Shown here: one piece after another, positions 1-13,435 of the stretch
How positions within the stretch are numbered: the first letter of the stretch is position 1
Layout: every line of letters starts with the position of its first letter
NCBI GenBank assembly: GCA_947475795.1
Contig: CANJOX010000016.1
Location: 1 to 18,642, forward strand
Reading direction: 5' to 3'
DNA from: Gemmatimonadota bacterium
Lineage (GTDB): Bacteria > Gemmatimonadota > Gemmatimonadetes > Gemmatimonadales > Gemmatimonadaceae
Length of the DNA: 18,642 bases
The notes under the pieces: model-generated
Databases searched by the model: none
What the model was told of the DNA's origin: nothing
What the model saw: the letters and a program-made list of their open reading frames with translations, nothing else
Position numbers and translations under genes: made by a program

Positions 1-581
<581 letters not shown>

Positions 582-591
582 GGATCCTGGA

Positions 592-2323
592 ATGGAACTG
601 ACGCTCTGGACGTATGAAGGCCCGCCGCATGTGGGCGCGATGCGCATCGCGACCTCAATGAAGGGCGTGCATTACGTGCTGCACGCGCCGCAGGGCGACA
701 CCTACGCCGATCTGCTCTTCACGATGATCGAGCGGCGAGATGCCCGCCCGCCGGTCACGTATACCACGTTCCAGGCGCGCGACCTCGGCGGCGACACGGC
801 GGAGCTGGTGAAGTCGGCCGTGCGCGATGCCTACGAGCGCTTCAAGCCCGACGCGATGCTGGTCGGTGAGTCGTGCACGGCCGAACTCATTCAGGATCAG
901 CCGGGATCGCTGGCGATGGGCATGGGGTTGCCCATCCCCATCGTCCCGTTGGAACTGCCCGCGTACTCCAAGAAGGAGAACTGGGGCGCCAGCGAGACGT
1001 TTTATCATCTGGTGCGTACGCTGTTGCTCCCGCTCGCGCCCGCGCCCGGCTCGCCGCCACGCGAAAGCGTGACCGCGGCCGCCACGCGCGAGCACCGTCG
1101 CCCGCGCTGCAACCTGCTGGGCGCCACGGCCCTCGGCTTCCGGAATCGCGATGACGTGCGTGAGGTCATGCGCCTGCTGCACGATATCGGTGTCGATGTC
1201 CATGTATGCGCGCCGCTCAATGCCACGGTGCAGGACATTCAGGCCATGCCGCACGCCGATTTCAATGTCGTGCTGTATCCCGAAGTGGCCGAGACCACCG
1301 CGCGCTGGCTGCAGAAAACCTTTGGGCAGCCCACGGTGCGCACGGTGCCGATCGGGGTGCTCGCCACGCGCGAGTTCGTGGAAGAAGTGGGGAAGGTGGC
1401 CGGCGTGGATGTGAGCGCCTTGCTCGAGCGCGAACGCGCCGGAACGGCGCAGGTGGGCGCCAGCCGTTCGCTGCTCCCGTGGTATTCACGATCGGTTGAT
1501 TCCACGTATCTGACGGGCAAGCGTGTGTTCGTCTTCGGCGACGCCACGCACGTGATGGCGGCCGCCCGCATGGCCAAGGACGAACTCGGCTTCACCGTCG
1601 TCGGCATCGGGACCTACTCGCGGGAATACGCGCGTCCGATTCGCGACTTGGCGGCATCGCTTGGCGTGGACGCGCTGATCAGCGACGACTATCTCGCGGT
1701 CGAACAGCGCGTCACCGAACTGGCGCCCGAACTGGTGCTCGGCACGCAGATGGAACGCCACATTGCCAAGCGCCTTGGCGTGCCGTGCGCGGTGATTTCG
1801 GCGCCGATCCATGTGCAGGATGTGCCGGCGCGTCACTCGCCGCAGATGGGCTTCGAAGGCGCCAACGTGATCTTCGATACGTGGGTGCACCCCCTCATGA
1901 TGGGTCTCGAAGAGCATCTGCTGCACATGTTCAAGGACGACTTCGAGTTTGCCGACGGGGCCACGCCGTCGCATCTGCACGCCTCCCCCGCGTCCGGCAC
2001 CGACGAGTCGCCGGCGCGCGGTGACGCCATGGGTGGCCAGCGCAGCGGGCGCTCACTCACGCCGTTCTCGTCGCGCGCCGCGCTCGCCCTCGAGGCGCCG
2101 GAAGCGGCCAGTGCGGTCGGCTTCGCCGAAGAGGAAGACGAGGACGCCACGGCGACGGTCGTCGCCGTCACGTCCACCTCGTGGTTGGCGCCCGCCGAAG
2201 CGGAACTCAAAAAGATTCCGTTCTTCGTCCGCGGCAAGGCCCGCCGTAACACCGAGAAGTACGCGCTCGAGCACGGGATCGCCGAGATCACGGTCGATAC
2301 GCTGTACGATGCCAAGGCCTACT

Positions 2324-2334
<11 letters not shown>
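592..2334 (+). CDS. bchB: Light-independent protochlorophyllide reductase subunit B
   Basis: A 580-residue protein forming the NB catalytic component with BchN. The start is ATG 592: it is preceded by GAGGA at about 580-584 and gives the canonical [13 protein letters not shown] amino terminus; the frame is open further upstream but that is only read-through beneath bchN. Asp36 (in QGDTYADLL) and Cys95 (in VGESCTAEL) fall exactly where Rhodobacter BchB contributes Asp36 and Cys95 to the NB iron-sulfur cluster. The conserved [11 protein letters not shown] block and the C-terminal helical domain (about 531-580, with [16 protein letters not shown] and [10 protein letters not shown]) are present. 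Residues of about 457-530 form a low-complexity Ser/Pro/Ala linker ending in an acidic patch (EEEDEDA), longer than I expect for the family, which explains 580 rather than about 525 residues. Its last 11 bases overlap bchH. Confidence 0.97.
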
Positions 2335-7090
<4,756 letters not shown>

Positions 7091-7091
<1 letters not shown>

Positions 7092-7894
7092 TGGCCACGC
7101 AACTGTCTCCTGAAATCTCCCCGACTCCGGGTTCGTCGTTCGGGGCTACGTCGCCTGGGGGTTCGCACGCCACATCGGCGTCGTACCTCGAGCGGCGGGC
7201 CTGGATCGGGGAGTACTTTGACCGCACCGCCGCCGTGGCGTGGAAAACGCTCACCTCGGACGCGCCGGTGTCCCGGATCCGCGCGTCGGTGCGGGCGGGG
7301 CGCGACCAGATGCGCCACACGCTGCTGAATTGGATCAACCCCGACCTGCACGGGGTGCGCATCCTCGACGCCGGCTGCGGCACGGGCACACTGGCCATCG
7401 ACCTGGCCCGCCGCGGGGCGGAGGTCGTCGCCATCGATCTCTCGCCCACGTTGGTGGAGCACGCGCGGGAGCGGGCCGAGGCCGAGGGTGTCGACATCGA
7501 CTTCCGTAGCGGCGACATGCTCGATCCGGCGCTCGGCACGTTCGACGTCATGGTCGCGATGGACTCGCTGATCCACTACGAACCGCGGGAGATGACGGCG
7601 GCACTGGCCGCGTTGGCGCCGCGGATCCGCGAGCGGATGCTGGTGACCGTCGCGCCCAAAACGCCGCTGCTGTCCGCGATGCATTTTGTGGGGAAGCTGT
7701 TTCCGCGGCAGGACCGGGCGCCGTCCATCGTGCCGGTGTCGGAGCGGGATTTCCGGAACGGGCTGCTGCATACGCCGGCGCTCGACAGCTGGGGCATGGT
7801 GGGGACACGGCTGGTCGAGCGGGGGTTCTATCGCTCGATGGCCATTGCGCTGCAAAATGGATCGCTGGCCGCCGCGCGCGGCCCGCGGGCCTGA
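7091..7894 (+). CDS. bchM: Magnesium-protoporphyrin IX O-methyltransferase
   Basis: A 267-residue SAM-dependent methyltransferase that methylates the C13 propionate of Mg-protoporphyrin IX, the step between BchH and AcsF. SAM-binding motif I is ILDAGCGTG at 91-99, followed by an acidic residue at the end of strand 2 (VVAIDLSP), as in class I methyltransferases. SYLERRAWIGEYFDRTAAVAW at about 31-51 is the substrate-domain signature of BchM. Residues 1 to about 28 are Ser/Pro/Gly-rich and look disordered, making the protein some 30 residues longer than most BchM. The ATG used overlaps the bchL stop; no convincing alternative start lies nearer to the conserved region. The ribosome site is weak (GGGG), so coupling to bchL is likely. 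Confidence 0.95.
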
Positions 7895-7917
7895 CGGTTC
7901 ACGACGAGGAGCTTGGT

Positions 7918-8250
7918 ATGGATGGCATGGGATGGGGGATCGCGGCGGTCGGTGTGGTGGCCACCGCGGGATGGTTCATGATGCGACGCACCGTGGATGT
8001 GGCGTGTACGATCGACCTCGAGTCGACGCACGATCATTTTCACGCGCACGTTGATCTGGACGGCGTCGAGGTTGACCCGGGGGATGCCGTGCTGGTCCAC
8101 AATACGCCCACCCGCATCCCGTTCGGGACGCAGCGCACGTACGCCTCGCGGGCGACGGTGCAGCGCGCCAGTTGGCTGCGGCGCCAGTTCGTGAAGCTCA
8201 CCGGCGGCACGGAACTGTACGAGTTGTACGACGTCGGCTTCGAAGGCTGA
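7918..8250 (+). CDS. Small membrane-anchored protein of unknown function between bchM and acsF
   Basis: A 110-residue ORF with a good ribosome site (GAGGAG, then six bases to ATG 7918) and normal operon spacing: 23 bases after bchM and 13 before acsF. It starts with one hydrophobic segment (about 6-22, ending MMRR), suggesting a single membrane anchor with the rest in the cytoplasm. The soluble part holds HDHFHAHVDLDGVEVDPGD at about 37-55, a His-rich stretch running into a beta-type region, then RATVQRASWLRR and ELYELYDVGF near the end. I recall similar small proteins beside acsF, bchE or puh genes in proteobacterial photosynthesis clusters but cannot name a family. Context suggests a role with AcsF or in pigment or complex assembly. 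That is inference; no catalytic motif is visible. Confidence 0.8.
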   Translation: MDGMGWGIAAVGVVATAGWFMMRRTVDVACTIDLESTHDHFHAHVDLDGVEVDPGDAVLVHNTPTRIPFGTQRTYASRATVQRASWLRRQFVKLTGGTELYELYDVGFEG

Positions 8251-8263
8251 GGAGAGACCCGCT

Positions 8264-9349
8264 ATGTACTCCACCACGACCGACCTGCCCGTTCGCGCAT
8301 ACGACAACGTGAACGAGAGCACGAAGAACGCGCAGCAGGATGCGATGCTGAATCCGCGGTTCTACACCACCGACTTCGGCAAGATCGACGCGCTCCGCAT
8401 CAAGCCGGAACATCAGAAGATGTGGGACGACATCCTCGCTGAGTTCCGCCGCGATCCGAACAAGAACCACTTCAAGCGCAACGAGGAGTTCGACGCCGAT
8501 TTCTCGGCCATGGACCCGTCGCTGCGCGAACAGTTCATCGAGTTCCTGGTGTCGTCGGTGACCGCCGAGTTCAGCGGCTGCATCCTGTACGCCGAAATCA
8601 AGAAGCGCATCAAGAACCCTGAAGTGCGCGAACTGTTCGGGTTCATGAGCCGGGACGAAGGACGCCACGCCGGTTTCATCAACCACACGCTCAACGACTT
8701 TGACGTCGCGGTTGATCTGAGTTTCCTCACGAAGGCGAAGAAATACACGTTCTTCCAGCCGAAGTTCATCTATTACGCCACGTATCTGTCCGAGAAGATC
8801 GGGTACGCGCGCTATGTGACGATTTTCCGCAACTTCGAGAAGCAGCCGGACAAGCGCTTTCACCCGATCTTCAAGTGGTTCGAGAACTGGTGCCTCGACG
8901 AGTTCCGCCACGGCGAAGCCTTTGCGGTGCTCATGCGCTCCAACCCCGAGCTGCTGGAGGGGCGCAACAAGCTCTGGATCCGCTTTTTCCTGCTGGCGGT
9001 GTTCTGCACGATGTACGTGCGCGATCACGCGCGCGCGCCGTTCTTCGCGCACATGGGCATCGATGTCGACGATTACGACCGCCGGGTCATCAAGCTCACC
9101 AATCTCATCTGCCGCCAGGTGTTCCCCGACACGATCGACACCGAGAGTGAGGCCTTCTGGGGGCTCATGGACCGCATGTGGCGGAACACCGATGCCATGC
9201 GGCGGGCCGAAGCCGCCGGCGGGTTCGTCTCGACCGTCAAGGTGACCCTGCTCAAGGCGGCGAATGCGCTGACCTTCGTGCAGCTGTTCCTGCGCACGCC
9301 GCACCGGCAGGCACTGCCGGCCGATGTCCGCATGCAGCCGGTCTGGTAA
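8264..9349 (+). CDS. acsF: Aerobic Mg-protoporphyrin IX monomethyl ester oxidative cyclase
   Basis: A 361-residue diiron protein that forms the isocyclic ring E of protochlorophyllide using O2. A clear ribosome site (GGAGAG at 8251-8256) precedes ATG 8264. The ferritin-like diiron ligands are visible as Glu102 (VTAEFSG), the DEGRH motif at 131-135 and the DEFRH motif at 212-216; Glu111 is also conserved. FYTTDF at about 33-38 and NPEVRELFGFMSRDEGRHAGF are typical of AcsF. Length matches the family. It acts after BchM and supplies the substrate for BchN, BchB and BchL. Presence of the oxygen-dependent cyclase, with no bchE in the window, implies pigment synthesis under air or low oxygen. In many proteobacterial clusters acsF lies near puhC/puhE; here it lies before lhaA. 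Confidence 0.97.
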   Translation: MYSTTTDLPVRAYDNVNESTKNAQQDAMLNPRFYTTDFGKIDALRIKPEHQKMWDDILAEFRRDPNKNHFKRNEEFDADFSAMDPSLREQFIEFLVSSVTAEFSGCILYAEIKKRIKNPEVRELFGFMSRDEGRHAGFINHTLNDFDVAVDLSFLTKAKKYTFFQPKFIYYATYLSEKIGYARYVTIFRNFEKQPDKRFHPIFKWFENWCLDEFRHGEAFAVLMRSNPELLEGRNKLWIRFFLLAVFCTMYVRDHARAPFFAHMGIDVDDYDRRVIKLTNLICRQVFPDTIDTESEAFWGLMDRMWRNTDAMRRAEAAGGFVSTVKVTLLKAANALTFVQLFLRTPHRQALPADVRMQPVW

Positions 9350-9354
9350 CGCCG

Positions 9355-10806
9355 ATGTCCGCGAAACCCGGGGTTTCCGTTCGCGTCTGGCTGACGCTTG
9401 GCACGCGGTTCATGCCGTTCGCCGACGTGGCGACGGCGGACATGCCGCTCAGCCGGTTGCTGCGGTTGTCCCTGTTCCAGCTGTCCGTGGGCATGGTGCA
9501 GACGCTGTTCGTCGGCACGCTCAACCGCGTCATGATTCTCGAGCTCCGGGTGCCCGCATCGCTGGTGGCGATCATGCTGGCCATCCCGCTGCTGGCCGCG
9601 CCGTTCCGCGCCCTGATCGGCTTCAAGTCGGATACGCACAAGAGCATTCTTGGATGGAAACGGGTGCCGTTCCTCTGGGGCGGCACCATGCTGCAGTTCG
9701 CCGGACTGTCCATCATGCCGTTCGCGCTGCTGGTGCTCTCCGACGGCCCGCGGGTAGGCCCATCGTGGCTCGGGCATGTGGGCACGGCCATCGCGTTCCT
9801 ACGCGTCGGTGCCGGCGCGCATACCACGCAGACGGCGGGGTTGGCCCTGGCCACCGACGTCGTCGCCGAGGACAAGCGGCCGCGCGTCATCGCGCTGATG
9901 TATCTCATGATGCTGATGGGCACACTCATCAGTGCGCTCTTCCTTGAGTCGGTGTTACGGGATTTCACCCCCCTGCGGCTCATTCAGGTCATTCAGGGCA
10001 CGGCGGTCTTCACGATTCTCGTGAACATGATTTCGCTGTGGAAGCAGGAGGCCCGCGTCCGTGGCGTCGTCGAGTATGCCAAGGGTGAGCGTCGCCCCAT
10101 GTTCCGTGAAGCCTGGCGCACCTTCGCGGGTGGCGGTCAGGCCGTGCGGTTGCTCGTCGCGTCGGGGCTCGGCTTCTTCGCCTTCAATCTGCAGGACGTC
10201 CTGCTGGAGCCGTACGGCGGGGAAGTGCTGGGGCTGTCCGTGTCGCAGACCACCATGCTCACTGCGATCATGGCGGTCGGCGCGGTCATCGCCTTTGGTG
10301 TGTCGGCGTCACTGCTCCGTCGCCATCTCGATCCCATCCGGCTTGCGGCCATCGGGGTCATGGTGGGCATCATCGGCTTCGCGCTCATCGTGTTCGCGAG
10401 TCCCGTCGAGTCGGCGCTGATGTTCCGCATGGGCGTCGCCCTGATCGGCTTCGGCGAAGGGTTCTTCGGTGTGGGGACGCTGTCGTACGCCATGCAACTG
10501 CGCGATCCGTCGCAGCACGGGATCGCGCTTGGAGCCTGGGGGGCCGTGTTCGCCACCGCGGAGGGGCTGTCGTTCGCGCTGAGCGGGGTGCTGAAGGATT
10601 GGCTGTCACATCTGGTGCAGCGTGGCGCGCTCAGCCCGGGCCTCAACGTGCCGTCCGTCCCGTATTCCGCCGTCTATCATCTCGAGATCCTGATGCTGTT
10701 TGCCACGCTGGTGGCACTGGGACCTCTCGTCTCCCGTCGCGTCGCCGGTCAAGCCGAGCGCGATCGAGCCGCCCGTTCGTTCGGGCTGGCGGACATTCCC
10801 GCTTGA
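9355..10806 (+). CDS. lhaA: LhaA/PucC-family light-harvesting complex assembly transporter-like protein
   Basis: A 483-residue polytopic membrane protein of the PucC/LhaA/BCH2 branch of the major facilitator superfamily, which helps deliver pigment to and assemble LH1 or LH2 antennae. The start ATG 9355 follows the acsF stop by five bases; the frame extends upstream only beneath acsF. The N terminus ([21 protein letters not shown]) leads into [22 protein letters not shown], the family opening. [17 protein letters not shown] and [16 protein letters not shown] are further hallmarks. About 12 hydrophobic helices are seen, with a break after WKQEAR and a short cytoplasmic loop (about 238-260). 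The neighbouring puhA-puhC genes favour LhaA (LH1) over PucC (LH2). An organism with two antenna rings might use it for both; that is inference. Confidence 0.92.
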   Translation: MSAKPGVSVRVWLTLGTRFMPFADVATADMPLSRLLRLSLFQLSVGMVQTLFVGTLNRVMILELRVPASLVAIMLAIPLLAAPFRALIGFKSDTHKSILGWKRVPFLWGGTMLQFAGLSIMPFALLVLSDGPRVGPSWLGHVGTAIAFLRVGAGAHTTQTAGLALATDVVAEDKRPRVIALMYLMMLMGTLISALFLESVLRDFTPLRLIQVIQGTAVFTILVNMISLWKQEARVRGVVEYAKGERRPMFREAWRTFAGGGQAVRLLVASGLGFFAFNLQDVLLEPYGGEVLGLSVSQTTMLTAIMAVGAVIAFGVSASLLRRHLDPIRLAAIGVMVGIIGFALIVFASPVESALMFRMGVALIGFGEGFFGVGTLSYAMQLRDPSQHGIALGAWGAVFATAEGLSFALSGVLKDWLSHLVQRGALSPGLNVPSVPYSAVYHLEILMLFATLVALGPLVSRRVAGQAERDRAARSFGLADIPA

Positions 10807-10834
10807 CCAAACTTCAACGCACGGAGCCGTAGCG

Positions 10835-11035
10835 ATGCAGTACATCGACGGAGCCCAGATCGCGCTGTACGCGTTCTGGATATTCTTCGCAGGGCTCATC
10901 ATCTACATTCGGCGGGAAGACAAGCGGGAAGGATATCCGCTTGACTCACCGCAGGGACCGCGTGATGGGTGGCCCAAGTCGGCCGGTCCGAAAACCTACC
11001 TTCATCGGCCGCATGGCGGCGAGGAGACGCACTGA
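10835..11035 (+). CDS. puhA: Reaction-centre H subunit, transmembrane part (split PuhA, first piece)
   Basis: A 66-residue ORF corresponding to the N-terminal membrane part of Puh[21 protein letters not shown] starts it; the single transmembrane helix (about 8-25) is followed by [18 protein letters not shown], matching the Rhodobacter H-chain segment LQTENMREGYPLE after its helix. It continues through [12 protein letters not shown], equivalent to KPKTFILPHGRG, and then stops at TGA 11033-11035. A normal PuhA of about 255 residues would continue here into the cytoplasmic beta-barrel domain, which is instead encoded by the next ORF, in another frame and with its own start. The two pieces total 246 residues, so little is lost. 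I recall that the G. phototrophica reaction-centre structure also shows H as two chains. The ribosome site (GGAG, about 11 bases upstream) is loosely spaced. Confidence 0.93.
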   Translation: MQYIDGAQIALYAFWIFFAGLIIYIRREDKREGYPLDSPQGPRDGWPKSAGPKTYLHRPHGGEETH

Positions 11036-11037
11036 TG
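11021..11037 (+). promoter_or_regulatory. Internal Shine-Dalgarno and TGATG junction that start the second PuhA piece
   Basis: GAGGAG at 11021-11026 lies eight bases before ATG 11035, and that ATG overlaps the stop of the first piece as TGATG. The good ribosome site at the right distance argues that the second piece is truly initiated here and that the split is not a base-calling error. Confidence 0.7.
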
Positions 11038-11577
11038 TCGGATATCAAGGCGGTGCCGGTTGACGGCTACAATGGATCGCCGATGGTGCCCACCGGGAAC
11101 CCGATGATCGACGGCGTGGGCCCCGCGTCGTGGGCGAACCGCGCCGATGAACCCGATCGCACCTTCCATGGCACGCCCAAGATCGTGCCGATGCGGCTCG
11201 ATCCGACCTTCTCGGTGGCGTCGGGTGATCCCGATCCGCGCGGACTGCCGGTGGAAGCGGTCGACAAGGTGGTGGTCGGCACGGTCATCGAACTCTGGGT
11301 CGATCGCGCCGAGCCGCAGGTGCGCTACTACGAAGTCCGGCTGACGGACTCCGATCGTCGCATCATGCTGCCCGCGGGGTACGTGCAGTGGCCGAACTTC
11401 GGGCTCTGGGGCAACGATCGCCTGCTCGTGAAGGCCATCACGGCGGCGCAGTTCGCCGACGTGCCGGCGATCCGTCGGGACGATCAGATCACGTTGCTCG
11501 AAGAGGACAAGGTCATGGCCTACTTCGCGGGCGGGCATCTGTACGCCACCGCCGACCGGAGCGAGCCGATCATATGA
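11035..11577 (+). CDS. puhA: Reaction-centre H subunit, cytoplasmic part (split PuhA, second piece)
   Basis: A 180-residue soluble protein equal to the cytoplasmic (PRC-barrel) domain of PuhA, which caps the L and M subunits on the QB side and helps conduct protons to QB. The conserved GNPMIDGVGPASW is at 21-33 (Rhodobacter: TGDPMKDGVGPASW), then GTPKIVPMR, RGLPVEAVDKVVVGTVIELWVDR as the barrel start, RYYEVRL at 97-103 and LLEEDKVMAYFAGGHLYA at 154-171. It has no transmembrane helix or signal peptide, so it must attach through contacts with L, M and the separate 66-residue membrane piece. The first 20 residues ([20 protein letters not shown]) replace the usual linker. Its last four bases overlap puhB (ATGA). 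Confidence 0.94.
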   Translation: MSDIKAVPVDGYNGSPMVPTGNPMIDGVGPASWANRADEPDRTFHGTPKIVPMRLDPTFSVASGDPDPRGLPVEAVDKVVVGTVIELWVDRAEPQVRYYEVRLTDSDRRIMLPAGYVQWPNFGLWGNDRLLVKAITAAQFADVPAIRRDDQITLLEEDKVMAYFAGGHLYATADRSEPII

Positions 11578-12254
11578 CCGGCTCTGGGATGGGGCACGCC
11601 TCGTATATCAAAGGAGTTCCCCATCCGCTCCCCGCGGGTGAGCACGTGCTGTGGGAAGGGGCGCCCGATGCGCGGGCGATGGCCGTGCACGTCTTTCATC
11701 GTCGCCTCGTGGCGGCGTACTTCGGCGCGATGCTGCTCTGGTGGGCGGTCGCGACCACCGATCCCGTGAGCAGTCCCGTGTTTTTGAGCGGTCTCGCCTT
11801 GCGCGTCGTCCTCACGCTGGTCGTGCTGGGCATCGCCGAGGGACTTGCCCGCGCGTCGGCACGCACGTCGTGGTACGCCATCACCAACCGTCGGGTGGTG
11901 CTGCGACTCGGGGTCGTGCTCCCCATGTCGATCAACATCCCGTTCTCCATTATCGATGGCGCGCGCATCGGGACGTTCGGCGATGGCACGGGGCAGCTTG
12001 TGCTCACGCTGGGCAAGGCGCATCGCTTGGCCTACATCGCGCTGTGGCCGCACTGTCAGGTGTTCCGTTTCACCCACCCGGAGCCGGTCCTCCGCGCGCT
12101 GCGCGATCCCAAGGCGATCAGCGCGCTGCTGGTGAATGCTGTGGCCGCCGCTGGGGAGACGGACGTGCAGATCGCGCCGGTGACACTGGCGCCGGCCGGA
12201 CCGTCCGGTGCCTCACCAACCGCGGTTGGTACCGTGTCATCGGGCGTCGCGTGA
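11574..12254 (+). CDS. puhB: PuhB, reaction-centre assembly protein
   Basis: A 226-residue membrane protein matching PuhB, needed in Rhodobacter for efficient reaction-centre and LH1 assembly. The start is ATG 11574 overlapping the previous stop; the frame is open upstream but only under puhA. The beginning GHASYIKGVPHPLPAGEHVLWEGAPD (about 7-32) is the typical PuhB opening, before hydrophobic segments at about 39-60 and 68-90. After these comes a PH-like (bPH2 type) domain with WYAITNRRVVLRLGVVLPMSINIPFSIID and a C-terminal HPEPVLRALRDPKAISALL. The final 35 or so residues are Ala/Pro/Thr-rich and probably disordered. Identity follows from sequence and from its place between puhA and puhC. 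Confidence 0.92.
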   Translation: MTGSGMGHASYIKGVPHPLPAGEHVLWEGAPDARAMAVHVFHRRLVAAYFGAMLLWWAVATTDPVSSPVFLSGLALRVVLTLVVLGIAEGLARASARTSWYAITNRRVVLRLGVVLPMSINIPFSIIDGARIGTFGDGTGQLVLTLGKAHRLAYIALWPHCQVFRFTHPEPVLRALRDPKAISALLVNAVAAAGETDVQIAPVTLAPAGPSGASPTAVGTVSSGVA

Positions 12255-12751
12255 GTCCGATCCATTTCGAGCCGGAGCCGGGGGCACGCCCGGACGCGCC
12301 ACCGCTGGAGGTCCCGAAGCCGGCGCTCGTGATGGCGGCGGCGCTGATCGCGGTGGTGTTTGTCCTCGCGATCTCGGCGCGGGTGTTCGGCTTCGGTGCG
12401 TTTGCCGAACAGCCGCCGTCCGCCGTGATCGCCGCGCGGCAGCTCACATTTTCCGATGCCAGTGACGGCGGCATTCTCGTGGTGGACGCCACCACGAAGG
12501 CGGTCGCCGCGTCGCTCCCGCCGGGCACGAACGGGTTTCTGCGTGGCGCGCTGCGCGCCCTCACGCGCGGTCGGTCCATGGCGGGTGTCGGACGGGAGGC
12601 GCCCTTTCAGCTGGTGCGCTATGCGGACGGTCGGCTGGTACTGTCCGACTCCATGACGAAGCGCTCCGTCACGATTACAAGTTTCGGCGTCACGCAGGTC
12701 GAGGCGTTCGACCGCCTGCTCGTCCTGCCGCCGGCCGCTCCGCCCCGCTGA
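12251..12751 (+). CDS. puhC: PuhC, photosynthetic complex assembly protein
   Basis: A 166-residue protein started at GTG 12251, which overlaps the puhB stop as GTGA; the frame runs further upstream only beneath puhB, and no ATG gives a sensible membrane-protein start. It has a short proline-rich cytoplasmic N terminus, one transmembrane helix at about 25-46, and a periplasmic domain with the PuhC-like run ARQLTFSDASDGGILVVD, then GTNGFLRGALRALTRGR and the end ALVTQVEAFDRLL-like motif (here FGVTQVEAFDRLLVL). PuhC is needed for normal LH1-reaction centre levels in Rhodobacter. It is the last gene of the plus-strand run; a lipoprotein gene on the other strand begins its 3' end only 19 bases away, with no clear terminator between. 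Confidence 0.9.
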   Translation: MSPIHFEPEPGARPDAPPLEVPKPALVMAAALIAVVFVLAISARVFGFGAFAEQPPSAVIAARQLTFSDASDGGILVVDATTKAVAASLPPGTNGFLRGALRALTRGRSMAGVGREAPFQLVRYADGRLVLSDSMTKRSVTITSFGVTQVEAFDRLLVLPPAAPPR

Positions 12752-12770
12752 GGCGGTTCGGGGCGGACGG

Positions 12771-13229
12771 CTACTGCGCCGGCATCGGTAGCGGTTCGCG
12801 CACTGATCCCGGCAGCGGATCCTGCCCTTTGAGCAGTCGCTTGGCACTGGCGGCGACCGCTTCGTCCGGATGCGCGCTGTACTGCGTGAGCAGCAGCGCC
12901 ACTTCCTGATGCCGCAGGCGCGACGCGATCTCGAGGGCACACACGAGCGTGACCTGGTCGGCGGCTGAGGAGGCAATGGCCTCCATCAGTTTGAAGGTCC
13001 GCATGTAGGCGATCCGGTCCATTGCCTTGGCCAGCGACGCTGGCAGCGCCCGGTCGAGTGTCGTCGCGCCGCGCCCGCTCACGAAGTCGGGATTCCGCAG
13101 GCTGATACAGCCGCTCATGGCCGTGTCCACACGCTGGGCGAGCGTGCCGCCGCACGCCGACAAACCCAGACAGACCAGGGTGGCCAGGACACGGGCGGAC
13201 GGAGCGCGTCGGTCGGATCGCATGGGCAT
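12771..13229 (-). CDS. Putative lipoprotein downstream of pufC, unknown function
   Basis: A 152-residue ORF on the minus strand with an arginine-rich N terminus (MPMRSDRRAPSAR), a hydrophobic stretch and a lipobox LSAC with Cys26, so the mature protein should be a lipid-anchored periplasmic protein of about 127 residues. A second ATG two codons in (13223) is equally possible; neither has a strong ribosome site. The mature part holds IASSAADQVTLVCALEIAS, then LRHQEVALLLTQYSAHPDEAV and ends in proline-rich sequence. The helical repeats recall HEAT-like folds, but weakly. It lies downstream of pufC on the same strand, past a terminator. An extrinsic subunit touching PufC, or an assembly factor, is a reasonable guess. 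I recall extra subunits called RC-S and RC-U in G. phototrophica but cannot say whether this is one. Confidence 0.75.
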   Translation of the reverse strand: MPMRSDRRAPSARVLATLVCLGLSACGGTLAQRVDTAMSGCISLRNPDFVSGRGATTLDRALPASLAKAMDRIAYMRTFKLMEAIASSAADQVTLVCALEIASRLRHQEVALLLTQYSAHPDEAVAASAKRLLKGQDPLPGSVREPLPMPAQ

Positions 13230-13263
13230 CAACTCGGGGACGTAAGGGGAGACGGGGCAGGGG

Positions 13264-13292
13264 ATCATCATGCCGGTGCGTGGCCTCGTCAA
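13264..13292 (-). promoter_or_regulatory. Candidate sigma70-type promoter for the lipoprotein gene
   Basis: On the minus strand, TTGACG (13292-13287) and GATGAT (13269-13264) are separated by 17 bases and stand about 34 bases upstream of the lipoprotein start. The -35 matches the consensus at five of six positions, the -10 at four of six. It lies just past the pufC terminator, as an independent promoter should. Sequence match only. Confidence 0.35.
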
Positions 13293-13322
13293 GCGGCGGA
13301 TCGCCACGGAGATCGACGGATG

Positions 13323-13356
13323 CAAAACCCCGCAACACCGAATCGGCATTGCGGGG
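13323..13356 (-). terminator. Rho-independent-type terminator after pufC
   Basis: Read on the minus strand, CCCCGCAA (13356-13349) and TTGCGGGG (13335-13328) form a perfect 8-base-pair stem around a 13-base loop, directly followed by TTTT (13327-13324). It lies about 80 bases past the pufC stop. It should end the puf transcript and separate it from the lipoprotein gene. The T run is short, so some read-through is possible. Confidence 0.7.
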
Positions 13357-13435
13357 TCGGACGCGCGGCGGGCAGAAGCCCTGTGCGCGGTGCATTTGGT
13401 CGCAGACGGCCGACCAGCGCGGACGGGTATCGCGG

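Noticed and set aside
11030..11040. puhA split as a sequencing frameshift or pseudogene
   Set aside because: The junction has an internal Shine-Dalgarno at proper spacing, no homopolymer run, and both parts keep conserved motifs. It cannot be fully excluded without reads.
12619..13395. Minus-strand frame of 258 codons around the lipoprotein gene
   Set aside because: A different frame in the same region gives a proper signal sequence and lipobox; this one shows no signal or domain.
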